64,000 nt of DNA, from the NCBI GenBank assembly GCA_963575745.1, contig CAUYUJ010017849.1, positions 1 through 64,000 of the forward strand. The letters are read 5' to 3'. Origin of the DNA: Prorocentrum cordatum. Its lineage: Eukaryota; Sar; Dinophyceae; Prorocentrales; Prorocentraceae. Both the position numbers and the translations under genes were made by a program. The notes beneath the pieces were generated by a model. It searched no databases. It saw only the letters and a program-made list of their open reading frames with translations, and had not been told where the DNA came from. This document shows positions 45,647 to 56,841 of the stretch, in pieces; within the stretch, counting starts at the first letter, position 1, and every line of letters starts with the position of its first letter.

Positions 45647-45677
<31 letters not shown>

Positions 45678-45856
45678 ATGCTACTGATGATGATGGTGAT
45701 GCTGATGGTGATGATGAGGAGGAAGAGGAGGAAGAGGAAGAGGAAGAGGAAGAGGAGGAGGAGGAGGAGGAGGAGGAGGAGGAGGAGGAGGAGGAGGGAG
45801 GAGGAGGAGAGAGGAGGAGGAGGAGGAGGAGGAGGAGGAGGAGGAAAAGGAGGAGA
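45617..45856 (+). repeat. GAT array joined to GAG array
   Basis: About 100 bases of GAT/GCT units change at about 45716 to GAG/GGA units. Confidence 0.95.
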
Positions 45857-46399
45857 AGCGTCGCCTACCCACGCGCTGGCACGTGCCCGTTGCACCCTAG
45901 GCGCGCACTTCGTCTCGCCCCCGCCGGCGTCGCCACACTGGTGCCGCACCAAAGACAAACGACCTGGCCAGGCCCCTGCGCGGGGGCGTGCGGCCACCCA
46001 GCAAAAATGGTGGCGAGTAAAGCGCCTGGGCGGACGGGGTCGTCTCCGACTCTGCATTGGGGCGGCTGTGAGAGAGCGCGTCTGGCGGGCGCCGTGTCCA
46101 GCGGCGCGAAGGCTGCGCGAGCCCAGGCCCTGCGGCGCACTCTGCGCCAGTGGCGCCGCCGGCGGCGCGCGGCGCTCGGCTGGCGGCGCCGCCACGAAAG
46201 CAGCCCGCGGGGCGGCTGCAATCATGCGCTCCTCCACCCCCAGCAGTTTGAGCTTCCTGTGGCAAGCGCGCGCACCACTTCCGCTGCCTTTCCTGTGGCA
46301 AGCGCGCACCACTTCCGCTGGCGGGCCCCGAGGCGGTCCCGCTCGCTCAGCCTCAGGCGCCGCGCCCCCGCCTGCGCCCTGTGCTCGGGCACCCAACAG

Positions 46400-46999
46400 G
46401 CTCGGAGACGTTCGGTGCGTGCGGCGCTCACCATCGGATGACAAATCCCGCGTGTCGCCGTCGACCACGCAAGCCACCGCCACTGCGGCCGTCACCTCGG
46501 CCCGCTGCGCACTCAGCCTCCCGACTGCCGGACAAGCCAGGCTGGGGCTCTCGAGATCCATTACTCGCAAGCCCCATGCTGCTCGCGCGATGTACGGGTC
46601 GGTGGGACGGAGGCGCGCCCCATCGCTCCACACCGTGCGGCGGGGCGCTTCCAGAAGCAGCGCGGCCTGGGGCGGGAGCTGCGGGTCTTCGCTCCAAGCG
46701 ACCTCCGCGAGTGAACCACCCCACAAAGCGGTCACAACCTTGCATGGCAAGCGACTGGTTCGGTCACGATGCTGCCGCACATGGCATTCCGCAGCGTTCC
46801 AGCAGCCTCGGGCGCAAGTGCTTCGGCAGCACGCAGGCGGCGGGTGACCCACCTGCCCACTCCGACGGCCAAAGGGGCAACTCAATGCTGCCAAGGCCAT
46901 ATGCTCGGTGGGCGGTCCCGTGTGCTCCGCCGGGCGCCATCCGTGCGGCGCCGCAGGCATGCCGACCCATCGTTCTACGTCGTCGCCAAACCCGAACAA
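46400..46999 (-). pseudogene. RNase H-like domain fragment
   Basis: An open frame contains RTVWSDGARL, then ARAAWGLRVM and LSAQRAEVTAAVAV. These resemble the first strand (xDGS), the G-rich second strand and the E-containing helix of retroelement RNase H domains. The catalytic D, E (of RAE) and a possible later D (LSSDG) are present, but the rest of the domain drifts into random sequence before 46400. Context downstream of an RT on the same strand supports this reading. Confidence 0.5.
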
Positions 47000-47549
47000 G
47001 GCCCCCCCCCTTCACCTGCTTCGGTCCTTCCTTGTGCGCGAGCACGGGTCCAAGGGAACGCTGGCCGAGGTTGTTCCCTCCTCTGGGCCCCCGTCGCGGC
47101 TATGACCCTGCCACCGCCCACTCTAGCCAGGAACTAGTCTGCGCCGTGCAGGACGCAGGAGGTCTGGCGTGTCGCTCGCAAGGATATGTGGACTGACTTC
47201 CTCGCGTCCGTTCTCCCCCCCCCACCCTCGCCGTCGCTGCCGACCCTAAGCTCCAGCACCCCAAGATGCTTGCAGCCTTCCTCAACGGCTGGGGGCTTGA
47301 CGAGCTCGACGGCGGGGCCTCGCTGTCCAACGCCGACCGGCGTGCCCTCGCCGCCCGGACCAGCTCCTACGCGAGCAGCCCGCGCCGCCACCAAGCAACT
47401 TCAACTGGGGAGCCGCCCCCCCGCCTGACCAGCCCGGTGCCCAGCCCGGCTCCGCCCCGACCTAGGGCGCCGCCCCCGCTGCGGTGAAGCGCCCCCGCAA
47501 GTGCGAGGCAGGCGAAGCTCCCCGTTCGCAGGGTACTCCTGAGAGGAGG

Positions 47550-47649
47550 NNNNNNNNNNNNNNNNNNNNNNNNNNNNNNNNNNNNNNNNNNNNNNNNNNN
47601 NNNNNNNNNNNNNNNNNNNNNNNNNNNNNNNNNNNNNNNNNNNNNNNNN
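47550..47649. other. Assembly gap of 100 N
   Basis: Exactly 100 unknown bases, a conventional unknown-length gap, next to a GAG tract that the assembler probably could not cross. The true length is not known. Confidence 1.
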
Positions 47650-47743
47650 AGGAGGAGGAGGAGGAGGAGGAGGAGGAGGATAAGGCGGAGACGGAGGCGG
47701 AGGCGGAGGCGGAGGAGGAGGAGGAGGAGGAGGAGGAGGAGGA
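47650..47743 (+). repeat. GAG/GCG triplet tract beside the gap
   Basis: GAG units with GCGGAG variants; it probably extends into the gap. Confidence 0.95.
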
Positions 47744-47975
47744 GGCCGCCGGGTGCGACGGGCGGCTCGCGCCGGGAGCTGCCGGCGCGGACTGCTCAGC
47801 AGCCTGTGCTCGGCCAGGCGCGGACGCCGAGTGGGCCGCCGCCGGGTGAGCTGCCAGGCCGTCCGGGATGCCGTCGCGGGCCGACGGAGGGCCGCCGCCA
47901 CCAGGCGGGTGTGACGGGCGGCTCGCGCCGGGAGCTGCCGGCGCGGCCTGCGCAGCAGTGGGCACTCGGCCGTCG
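47744..47975. repeat. Direct repeat of about 65 bp
   Basis: GACGGGCGGCTCGCGCCGGG, followed by AGCTGCCGGCGCGG, occurs near 47758 and again near 47913, 155 bases later. The minus-strand translation repeats AAPGASRPSHP. It lies in the 3' part of retroelement 1. Confidence 0.8.
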
Positions 47976-48239
47976 CGAAGGCGATGTGAGGCTGCGAGCC
48001 GGATCCCCGAGGCCGCCTCGTAGGGGGCGACGCGGCCGTGCTTGTCAAAGAACTTCTTCTGGAGGTCGTAAATGTGGAGCGCGAGCGCGATCCCGCGAAG
48101 AGCCGCCCCGCGGGACCACTCGCCAGCGCGCTCGGCCGCGCTGCCAAACCCGAGACGGCCGAGAGGGCCCGGCAGGAAAGAGCGCGGCAGAGCGACCCAG
48201 CGCCGGAGCCGCCGGGGCGAGATAGTGCCGGGCGTCGTC

Positions 48240-50725
48240 CGCTTCGCGCTCGCTCGCAGCCGAACAAGCAGGGTCGCGGCTGCATGATGTGCATGCGGCC
48301 AGCCGTCGTCCACCGCCCTCCCAATGTCTTGAGGGCCGCCCACTGCCGCGATGGCGGCGCCTGCGCCGGCAGCCCGCGCAGCGCGGCCCAGCGAGCTTCC
48401 AGGGTGATCGGCGCGCCGAAGCCCCAGGCGCGGAGTCGATTCCGCAGCGTCATCGCCATGGCCTCGGGGTGAAGCGAAGCTGAAAGGGAGCGGATAAAGA
48501 CAGTCTGAAGCTTGGGCTTCCTCATCAGCAGCGCTGCCGACCTCTGCTCTGCCTCTGCCGCGGCGATGGCTGCTTGGATCCGCCGCTCCGGAATGAGCGG
48601 TTGGGCCTGCCCGGCCACCGCGCTCGCGTATTCCTGGACGATGACTCTGCGGAGAACCCAGAACGGTGGGGGGAAGTCGCCTACCCTCACCCGCACCCAC
48701 GGAAGGTGATCCTCGGCATCCGTGGCGAGCCGCTGCAAGGCCGCCTGCCAGTCAGAGACCGTCGTCGTTGCCGCGCGCCACCGGATGGCCAGCCTATAAG
48801 GCTGAAGCGCCACCGGCGCAGGGGACTTCAGCCAGTTCGCCAGGGCCAGCAGGTCCGTTTTGCGGAAGGTCGAGGGAGGGGGGCGCAAGACCTTGTGGAG
48901 CAGCAGATGCTCGCGCCGGCAGGCCGCAGGGAGCAGGGGGGAGAACTGGGCCACGTACGACAAACAGCTGACGCTGGCTGTGTTGTAGGCCCGCACCGCG
49001 AAGCTCACAGGCGAGCCCGAGGCGGCTATGACATGGCTCCGACGCCACCACTTCAGGCAGGGCAGCTCCCAGACCAAGTCGAGGTCCACCGCGGGCGCGG
49101 TGAAGACCCCGAGGAACTTGGCCTTGCCGTCGATCCGGACATGCGCCCAACCGCACTGCATCTCGGCCAGTTTCGAGCGCAGCGCCTGCGCCAGGGCCGC
49201 GTCGCAAGCTGCCCAGAGGGGGACCATGGCGCGCTCCTTGGCCGCCAGGGTGGGGTTCACCAGGATCTGGACCTGGGCGAAAACCTCCGCCACCTGGGCC
49301 ATCCTCGCCAGCCGCAGCAGCAGCAGGCCCAAGTCATCCGCGCAGGCGGACAGCAGCCCCTCATCGCCGACCGCGACAATCAGGGCCCTGACCACCAGGT
49401 CCAATGCACCAGAGCGTGCCGCCGAGGGGGCACCCCTGCATCGCGCCACAAAGCATCGCGAACAGGAAGCAAACGGCGCCGGACTCAGCGGGCCCACAGC
49501 ACGCGGCCAGCGCCACGCAGTTCATGTACAGCGCGCCGATCACGTTGATGTATCCGCGCGGGGTCCCATAGCGCGGCGGGCAGCGTTCCATCCATCGCCT
49601 GAATAGCGATGGAAACGCCGCCTTGAGGTCGAAGGAAGTGAAGGTGGGCCACTGCGCGAGCGCCGCAGGGGCCAGGCCCGCGCGTCAGCACTCAGCGTCC
49701 ATGGCGGGGATGTGGTCCACGAAGTTACGGCAAGGCGTGAATCCCTCCTGGACCTCGTGGGTCAGGGTCTTCACGTGCCGCTGCAGTCTCCTGTCCGAGC
49801 AGCTGGCGATCAGCTTAGCGTCAGTGTCATTCAAAGAGAGGGGCCGCAAGTTGCCCGCCTCCCGCACGCAGGAGTCGATCTGGTCTTCAGGCTCCGAGCC
49901 CTTCGGAACAGTCGCGAAGATACTGTAATTGAAATCGCGCGGAGCCACTCCTGTCATGAACATGTGGGCCATCAGATTGAGCAATATGCCGGTGGCACCG
50001 CGGCTGCGCCTCCATGCCGCGCACGGGATCCTGTCAGGTCCAGGCGCGCTGTGGGCAGCCCGTGCCGCCGCCCTGTCCAGCGCCTCTACGCTCGGCATCG
50101 GGAGGTCCGCCAGTGGCGCCGCCGGCGCGTGCAAGTCCAGGAAGGCGTCGATCCCGGCATCCTCAGTGCACTGCGAAGCGAAAGCTGGGCCCCAGAAGTC
50201 CCTGACTTCTCGGGTCATGCCCGCAGCATCGGCGACGATGCGTGCCTCGGGAGGGGCACGTCCCGCGGTGGTTGGGCCGCCATCGGCAGGGTCCGCTGCT
50301 GCTGGAGAAGAAATCTTGATTCCCGACAGCGCCGCCAAGGCACCCAAAGCACCGCCTGCCGCTCCGCTGCCCTCTCCATCCGCTTCCGCCTGGGGCCCTC
50401 GCGAGCAGGGGCCAGGCGGGCCTGGCGCACGGCCGCCTCCCTCCTCCTCTCCAGCGCGGTGGATGTGGCATCGTTGAACTCCCGCTCGAAGGCGGTCGAG
50501 TCGCGGAGCCGCACCTCGCCGTTGACGACTTCCAGGTGGCTCTGGCCGACGGGCGTCGTGGAGATCGGCCGCGAGGCCGGCACCGCATCCGGGCGCCAGG
50601 TCGAGCGGGCCGCGCTCTTCAGGGCCGTGAGCTTCGCTTCCGTAGCGTGGTGCGCCGCCCGCTTGGAGTCCCGGTTGGACCGCAGGAGCTCGTCCCGCAC
50701 CGCGAGCGCCGCCAGCCGCACGCAC
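48240..50725 (-). pseudogene. Reverse transcriptase of retroelement 1 (broken)
   Basis: RT motifs appear in order: APGPDRIPCAAW, NLRPLSLNDTDAKLI, QEGFTPCRNFVDHI, motif A FDLKAAFPSL (49604-49633), motif B MQGCPLGG (around 49418-49438) and motif C ACADDLGLL (around 49327-49347). Two of the catalytic aspartates (ADD) and the motif A aspartate are kept. An in-frame TGA at 49685-49687 separates the finger part from motif A, and a frameshift separates motifs B and C. The frame then runs to a CLFGC cysteine pair near 48250 before another shift. Beyond it, LHIYDLQKKFFDKHGRVAPY at about 48050 looks like the tail of the same protein. The family is non-LTR (LINE-like), judged by QGxPLG and the upstream endonuclease. 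Confidence 0.85.
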
Positions 50726-50797
50726 TGTTTGGCACCTCGCCGCGCTGACTCCGGGGAGCGGCCCGGCAGCAGGAGGGTGCTGTGCTCGACCGTGTTG

Positions 50798-51448
50798 TCA
50801 TAATGGGACGGGTATCTCGTGTGCTCGGAAAAAGAAGGCGGGCAGCGACATCTCGTCACTCTTCAACGGGTGCCGGGGGCCAATCAGCAGGGTAAACAAG
50901 GCGTGATCGCTGAGCTGCTGGTCCGAGAGGTCCGCTGCGCCGTGAAGAGGGCGCAACAGCACTCCAGCGTTGAGCATGACGTGGGCGGGGCCCGACACAA
51001 AAACGCGATCGATGCTCGTCATGACGTGCGTGTGCTTGTCGTAGCGGGTGGGCCAGTCCGCTTCGATCTCAATCATGAGGCCGAAGAGCTGACGCCAGGC
51101 CCCCTATCGCTGCTGTTGTCGTCGTTCCAGTCGCAGCGCGAGTCTCTGCGACCCCTGGCGACGGTGCGACATCGGAGGCAGGTCAGAGACGTTGAAATCC
51201 CCGAGCGCGACGAGCACTCTATGCCTGGTATCCGCCTCTGCCCGCCTGTTGCGGCTCTGCCACAGCCGTTGAACCTTCTGGAAATCTTCCAGCGCGAGGT
51301 CGTGGTTATGGACATTGAGCAGCCCCATGTGGTGCACGCCGTCAGCGCTCGAGATGCGGAGCGATGCCACGCGCCCCGGCACCACCCGCGAGAAGTCGTA
51401 GGACGGCTCCGGTTGACCTGGCAGCGACTGGGGCACTAGGAAGGCCAC
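50798..51448 (-). pseudogene. EEP endonuclease of retroelement 1 (frameshifted)
   Basis: The first part reads HHMGLLNVHNHDL and then VLVALGDFNVSD, with the GDFN motif at about 51191-51202. The second part, in another frame, has HVMTSIDRVFVSGP and QQLSDHALFTLL, with the terminal SDH motif. These are the standard catalytic landmarks of LINE endonucleases that nick the target DNA. A frameshift near 51080-51110 separates the halves. The N-terminal third is missing or is cut by the GAG tract at 51473-51571. Confidence 0.75.
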
Positions 51449-51472
51449 GCTGCCGACCGCCGCCGATGGAGG

Positions 51473-51571
51473 AGGGGGAGGGGGAGGGGGAGGGGGAGGG
51501 GGAGGGGAAGGAGGAGGAGGAGGAGGAGGAGGAGGAGGAGGAGGAGGAGGAGGAGGAGGAGGAGGAGGAGG
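51473..51571 (+). repeat. GGGGGA and GAG tract
   Basis: GGGGGA hexamers followed by pure GGA triplets. Confidence 0.95.
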
Positions 51572-51579
51572 CTAACGCT

Positions 51580-52870
51580 CACGCAGCACCTCCGCGCCCG
51601 TGCCCTCCCCCCAACGAGCTGGCGGCCCTGGGGCCCCCCTCCGCGCTGTGCGCCTCGGGGCCCGCCTGGGAGCTTCTGCTTGGCCCTCGGTGGCCACAGG
51701 AGGTGTGCGCCGTCGTTGGGCGCCCTTGCACACGTCAGGCTCGTGTCGTGCCGACTTCGGCATTGGTTTCTGACACCGCGGGGATCGTTCAACCTTGAAC
51801 TTAGTTTCCCCGACACGCAGCACGCAACACGTAGCGTATTGATATGGAGCTCAACGCGTAGACTGAAAGCATAGGTCTGACGCGATGCGTCCGCCAAAAC
51901 GTGGGCCAATACGTGGAGCCAACACGCCACGTATTGACACGGACATTTTGAGCACGGTGTGTGTTGCGTATCAAGACGGACGTATCGAGGCAGCTAGGAC
52001 CTTGAACGATCGGCCGTTTCCGAAACGTCCAAATCGTTCCACATCGAACGAGTCTGGGTCGCCCGCGGCGTTCAGAGTGGAAAGCAGCTGGCGGGGTCCG
52101 CTGGGCGACACGGCACGAACCTACCGTACCCGTGGTGGGCCCCTCCACCGCCCACGCTCCCCTTTTTTGCCCCCCACGCCCTACAGGCCGCTTGCGAACG
52201 TCCGCGCTGCAGGCGCGAGCAAAAACTCCCCAGCCCGCGGAAGTGCTTCCGCGGAGCGCGCCCAGGCGCCCGCCCCGCGTCCGCGCCCCGCGGCTGGCGC
52301 CTCCGGGTCCCCCCGTCGGGGCAGCCAAGGGCTGCCCGGCCAGGCTTCGGGGCCTGCGGTGACGGCTGCCCGAAACGGGCTGGCCGCGCGGCCTGGCCTG
52401 CTGAGGGCTTCTCGTTCTGGCCCTGTGTCTCTCCTCGTTGTCGCTGACTCGCTCTGTTCGTACTCTCATTCGCTGCAGGCTCTTTCGGGAACCTGTGGAC
52501 CAAGTGGATGCCACGCGACGCCCCGCCGGGGCAAACAAATACGAAACATCTGGCGGATCGAAAAGAACCGAGACGGTCGGCTTTTCACACTTTCAGGATA
52601 TCCAGAAGATGGTTTCGCCCCCCTGGACCATCAAAAAAGATTCAGCATGAGAAGTCGCACCCTGGGAAAGGGTCGAGAGATCCAGGAGCACTTGTCTCGA
52701 ACAACTCGAGCCACGCGATGTCTAGGATGGGGGGAGGAAGGGGGAGGGAGGAGTGTGGTGTGGTGGGGGGGGGCAGGAGTACAGTGCCCAACGAACGATC
52801 CTGGACTGCTCGAGGTACACCGAGGTGAGCTTGTCCCAGTTGCTCTTGAGCCGCCTGGCGCGTGCAGGAG
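51580..52870. other. Anonymous sequence
   Basis: Reading frames up to a few hundred codons exist in the GC-rich part but look compositionally driven, and I see no motif. Near 51800-51960 several ACACGTAGCGTATTGA-type words recur (CACGCAACACGTAGCGTATT, CACGCCACGTATTGACAC), suggesting a short local repeat. Confidence 0.4.
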
Positions 52871-52877
52871 AGCGAAA

Positions 52878-53064
52878 CTCCTCCTCCTCCTTCTCCTCCT
52901 GCTCCTCCTCCTCCTCCTCCCTCCTCCTCCTCCTCCTCCTCCTCCCTCCTCCTCCTCCTCCTCCTCCGTCCTCCTCCTCCTCCTCCTCCTCCTCCTCCTC
53001 CTCCTCCTCCTCCTCCTCCTCCTCCTCTCACTCCTCCTCTTGCTCCTCCTCCTCCTCCTCCTCC
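52878..53064 (+). repeat. CTC triplet tract
   Basis: CTC/CCT units, with few interruptions. Confidence 0.95.
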
Positions 53065-53867
53065 TACTGCTGCGATGGCTTCGTGCAGCGATCCCAGTGG
53101 GAGCAACAACGCGGCGAGGATACCTCTCTTCGGCTGGCAGGGGGTTCAACTGCGACGGGGACTTGAGGCGCCAGGCCTCCGAGAGGAGGGCTGTCTGCTA
53201 GCAGGCTCCTCGGCGCCACGAGAAGTGCAGCATCAGTCAGATCATCAAGAGCAAGTGCGAGGGTGCGCCATGGGCGCGGGCGCCTACACTGCATCGGAAG
53301 CGGAGCCAGCAATCGCAAGAGCAGTCGCAGTGACGACGCCCCAGGTCACCCCCGAGTGTGTGGCCTAGGGTGCTATCGACGTGGGGCCGATCATGTGGCC
53401 CAGCCAGACCATCTCCTTCTTCGCGGTCCTCTGGGGCTGCTGAGTGTGGTCAAACACATCACCCACTGGCTTCGGGCAGACCCAGCGGCACCGGAGGCAC
53501 ACCGAGCATGACAGGAAGCAGTCCCCGTGCAGGGGCCCAACGGCCAGACGCGCCTCCAGCTGACGCCTCGCTGACGAAGGCCAAGAACAACCCTGCCAAT
53601 GGCAATTTGACAAAGCGCCCCGCTGGCGGGCAGGAGGCAACACACAACTGCACAGCGAGGGCATGGCGCCCTCGCAGCCTCCGGCACCGGCGACGCCACC
53701 GTCGAGAGCACTGATTTGACCGCAGCAGGACGCCAAGTCGCATACATGCTTGTCAGCGGCGACATGAGACACGAAGCGTCGAAGAGCAGCCAGGCACATT
53801 GTATTTTTTGTTTGTTTGCTCTCTCTCTCTCGCTCTTTCAATGCTCCTTCTCCACCATCTTCTCCTC
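53065..53867. other. Anonymous sequence
   Basis: No gene is recognised, and there is a CT run at about 53818-53836. Confidence 0.45.
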
Positions 53868-53904
53868 CATGTCCTTCTCCTCCTCCTCCTCCTGCCCCCC
53901 GAAA

Positions 53905-53977
53905 AAAAACTCCATTGCCATTTCCTCCTCGCCTCCTCCTGCCCCCCGAAAAAACTCCGTAGCCATTTTGGCTCAAA
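53905..53977 (+). other. Spliced-leader relic (with a partial second copy)
   Basis: Bases 53956-53976 match the first 21 of 22 bases of the dinoflagellate spliced leader; the last leader base is A instead of G and an ATG follows at 53978. About 45 bases upstream, TCCATTGCCATTT (53911-53923) is a weaker partial match in the same GCCCCCCGAAAAAA context. No GT donor follows, so this is not an SL RNA gene but a leader carried back by a retrocopied mRNA. The downstream frame (104 codons) has no recognised product. Confidence 0.85.
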
Positions 53978-54124
53978 ATGCCTTGTGCCAGTGGCAGAGC
54001 ACGGATATTGGCAAGGCCGCGCGGACCGAACACGTGCAATCTCACTCCACTCGCCACGTGGCAACGCCTGGGAGGCGAACGCGACTATTCCACTGGATTC
54101 GCCACGTGGCCAAAGCCGCGGGGC

Positions 54125-54185
54125 GGGAACGAGTACGGGGGCAACGACAGGCTGGCAACGGGGCAACGACAGGCTGGCAAACACA
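54125..54185 (+). repeat. 21-bp tandem duplication
   Basis: GGGGCAACGACAGGCTGGCA occurs twice in tandem. Nearby, TTCGCCACGTGGC words occur near 54048 and 54096. Confidence 0.85.
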
Positions 54186-54499
54186 GAAAAAGACCCGCTG
54201 AGGCACCCGATGAGAGGCATCACCCGCCTAAGCCCAAGAAATCCACGTGTGGACCTTTTACCGCCCTGCTATCCTCTCCGTTGCCCTCGTAGGTCTCCTA
54301 CCTCCGTCTGAAATGTCCTCCCTCCCCCTACGTCCACCAGCCTCCTCTAGCTGCACCCTGGTTCGTTCTACCTCCTCGTCTCGGCTACCATCTCCTGTCC
54401 CCTCCCACTCCTCCTACCTCCTCCTGCCGCCTACTACCTCGTCCTGCCTCGTTCGAGATCCCCGCCTGAGCTTTTCTAGTGGTGCCCCCTGCTAGCTCG

Positions 54500-54617
54500 T
54501 CGGGTTTCGCCCCTCCAAGGTTTTCGGGTTGGTCCCCCCAAAATTTTCAGGTGTGGCCCCTCCCAAAGTTTAGGATTAGGCCCATCTGTTTTCGGGCTTC
54601 GGGGCGTTTTCTGGGTT
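54500..54617 (+). repeat. Degenerate 23-bp tandem repeat
   Basis: About five units of 22-24 bases, each with a GGCCCCTCC-like part and an AAATTTTC-like part. Confidence 0.7.
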
Positions 54618-55026
54618 GAACGGCTACCTGCACCAATTGGCATGGCCCGCTTCGCCGCGCGCCGATCCTCCTCCTGCGTTCCTCCTACTCGCCCTGCGCT
54701 CCTGCTGCTCCTATTTCTCCTCGTCGCCACCTCTCCGTGCACGTCGGGCAACCTCCGACAACATCCAAACGCCTTCTGGCAATCTTCGCCGGGTACTGCC
54801 ATACGCCTCGGCACGAACGAAATTGGTACGGAAAGAACGAGTACAATGCCCAACAGCGGTTCCTGATCATTTTGACCAAGACTCGCTGTCCTCGCCGCCG
54901 CGGCCTGTGTCCATTTGAGACAGAAAGCCGCCTGCCCAACAACGGCTGCTGTTGGTTTGGGACAACCTCTGTTGTTGGGCATAGTGCCCATCTGTTCCGT
55001 ACTCCAAATCCCATATTAATCGTCCC

Positions 55027-55195
55027 CCGGGTCCGGTTATGTAAGGCGCCTTTTCTGTAACTGGGGGGGTCCGGTTCGTTAGGGCGCTTTCTTTGGATTG
55101 GAGCCTAAGGGGTGCGGTTTATCCAGGCGCCCCGTCGAAGAGGGGGGTCCGGAATGTTAGGCGCATTTGGAGGGGGGTCCGGTTTTTTTTGGGGG
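55027..55195 (+). repeat. Degenerate GGGGGGTCCGGTT repeat
   Basis: About five units of 30-45 bases with GGGGTCCGGTT and a following GTTAGGCGC. No gene is recognised in 54.6-55.4 kb. Confidence 0.65.
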
Positions 55196-55465
55196 GGGTC
55201 GATCAATAAAGGAGTTGGAGTGCCCATTTCGGGCGTCCAAAGCCCCCGCCTGGACACGGGCGGGCCGCCGCTGGTGAAGCCGTAGCCCGGCAAGTCCACT
55301 AGCGTCACCTGCCCTGGGGGGCGGCGGGCGCGGCGCTGCCGGGTGCCGCCGCGGGGGGCGCCGCCCCCCACCCACCCAAAACACTTCGGGGGGGGGAGGC
55401 TCAGTGCTGCCGTCGGGGGGGGGGCGTGCGGGCCTGGAGGAGGACAGGGAGGTTGATGCGCAGAA

Positions 55466-55627
55466 GGCATCTTGCACACCACCACCGTGCCGGGCCAGGG
55501 CCGTCCTGGGCCCTAGAGGAAGGCGTACGTATATGCGCCCTCCCGGCCGAGGCCGGGAGGGCCTATATGCACCATCCTGGGGCCCAGGAAGGCCCTGGCC
55601 TGGCCTGGCAGGTGGTGTGCAGATGCC
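55466..55627. repeat. 162-bp palindrome, strong hairpin
   Basis: The arms pair along nearly the whole length: the left arm begins GGCATCTTGCACACCACCAC and the right arm, in reverse complement, GGCATCTGCACACCACCTGC. Both continue through GGGCCAGGGCC and CCTGGGCCC. The centre is CCCTCCCGGCC, two bases, GGCCGGGAGGG. It may be a foldback transposon or a source of hairpin RNA. Confidence 0.85.
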
Positions 55628-55745
55628 TGAGGAGGAGGAGGAGGAGGAGGAGGAGGAGGAGGAGGAGGAGGAGGAGGAAGAGGAGGAGGAGGAGGAGGAG
55701 GCGGCGGGAGGCGGGAGGCGGGAGGAGGGAGGAGGGAGGAGGGAG
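55627..55745 (+). repeat. GAG triplet tract
   Basis: GAG/GGA units shading into GGAGGGAGG; it begins directly at the palindrome end. Confidence 0.9.
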
Positions 55746-55938
55746 GGAGGGAAGGTGGAGGTCGAGGGTGGGGGGGGGGGCTCGGTGCGGCCGTAGGGGG
55801 TGCTGCCGCCCTGCTTGGTGCTGCGGCGCGAGGCCATGGGCCGCACGTGGACCCCGCGAGGCCCTGGGTCGCCCCTGGCGGTCCAGCAGGCGCCACCCCG
55901 AGTCCGCTTCGGATCGTCTGCGGGCACTTGCCATTTGC

Positions 55939-56060
55939 CATCGCTCGGACGTCCATTCCTTGTGCATTTTTCGGTTTCGTGCGTGTTTTTGTTTGCTCGA
56001 TGATCCAGGACGCTCCTCCAGGGTCCTCGCCGAGGAAAAAATGCACACGTCCAAGCGATG
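55939..56060. mobile_element. MITE-like element family D, copy 1
   Basis: 122 bp with ends CATCGCTCGGACGT and, in reverse complement, CATCGCTTGGACGT. It shares GTGCATTTTTCGGTTTCGTG and the overall order with copy 2 at 59917-60036. Confidence 0.7.
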
Positions 56061-56841
56061 CCAGGGGCATCGGCCAGCCAGAGCTCCCAGCGTTGCGGAG
56101 CAGCAACACGGCGCGGGCGCGCTTTTTTCGTCGTCGGAATGTCGGGCCCCGAGGCTGCAAGCAAGCGGCCCGCAGGCAGAGAGGCGGGTCCCGCGGCCGG
56201 GCTCGAGAGTGCCGCGGCCCGCGTCGTTGCACTCATGTGGCCTGCGCGGTCTGGGCAGCCGGAAGCGGCACCCGGACAGCCAACCGTTTCTTTTGCCACG
56301 GGACGCTGGCGACACGAGTTGCCACTCGCAGCGAGGGCCACTTTCGTCTTATTCCACGGTTCAAGTCAGGGGACGGAACAGACCGCATGCTACCAGATAT
56401 CGTCCCAACTTCTGGATAGGGATGCCAACCGATCCAGCATGACCATCCTGAACGAAAACGGACAGAACCACTCTACAGGAGTGCTTGCGTGCCACACGGG
56501 GAGCAAGGTGCTAAACTTCAACAACTCTTCTATGGAAAGGGGGTGGGTGCCAACATGGCTCTGTCGGGATCGAGGGTGGGGGGTCCAGCTTTCCGAAAAA
56601 TTCCATGGGGACTAAAATCAAAACCGACCTCAATGGATTCCAATGGCCCACGACAACCTGAAGGGATCCCATGAGACGGAATCTCCAAACACCCACAGCC
56701 GCTCAACGACCCTCGTCGACGGCCCCGCGACCCCGCATTGCACCAAGAAGGCCTCAAGTAGCGTCCACCAACCTCTCCAGGTGACGTCGGCCACGCAAAT
56801 CAGATAAGCATAAAACAAAGCCAAGATGAGGATACATTCGG

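Larger units (their letters stand above)
46400..51448 (-). mobile_element. Decayed LINE-type retroelement 1 (endonuclease, RT, RNase H)
   Basis: Reading the minus strand, an EEP endonuclease (51448-50800) is followed by a linker (50830-50390), reverse transcriptase (50390-48300), a downstream segment (48240-47900) and, beyond a GAG tract with an assembly gap, an RNase H-like part (46640-46430). This is the order found in non-LTR retroelements that carry RNase H. The element has one in-frame stop and at least four frameshifts, so it is dead but relatively well preserved. The RNase H part might belong to a separate copy because low-complexity sequence separates it. Confidence 0.75.

Noticed and set aside
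45618-46847. 409-codon plus-strand frame
   Set aside because: It begins in GAT/GAG arrays and runs antisense to the RNase H-like fragment; the composition is that of an antisense shadow.
48574-49548. 324-codon plus-strand frame
   Set aside because: It is antisense to the reverse transcriptase, whose motifs are on the minus strand.
53956-53977. An SL RNA gene
   Set aside because: No GT donor and no Sm-site or terminator structure follow the leader; an ATG follows directly.
55157-56341. 394-codon minus-strand frame
   Set aside because: It passes through the palindrome, GAG tract and family D element, with no domain visible.
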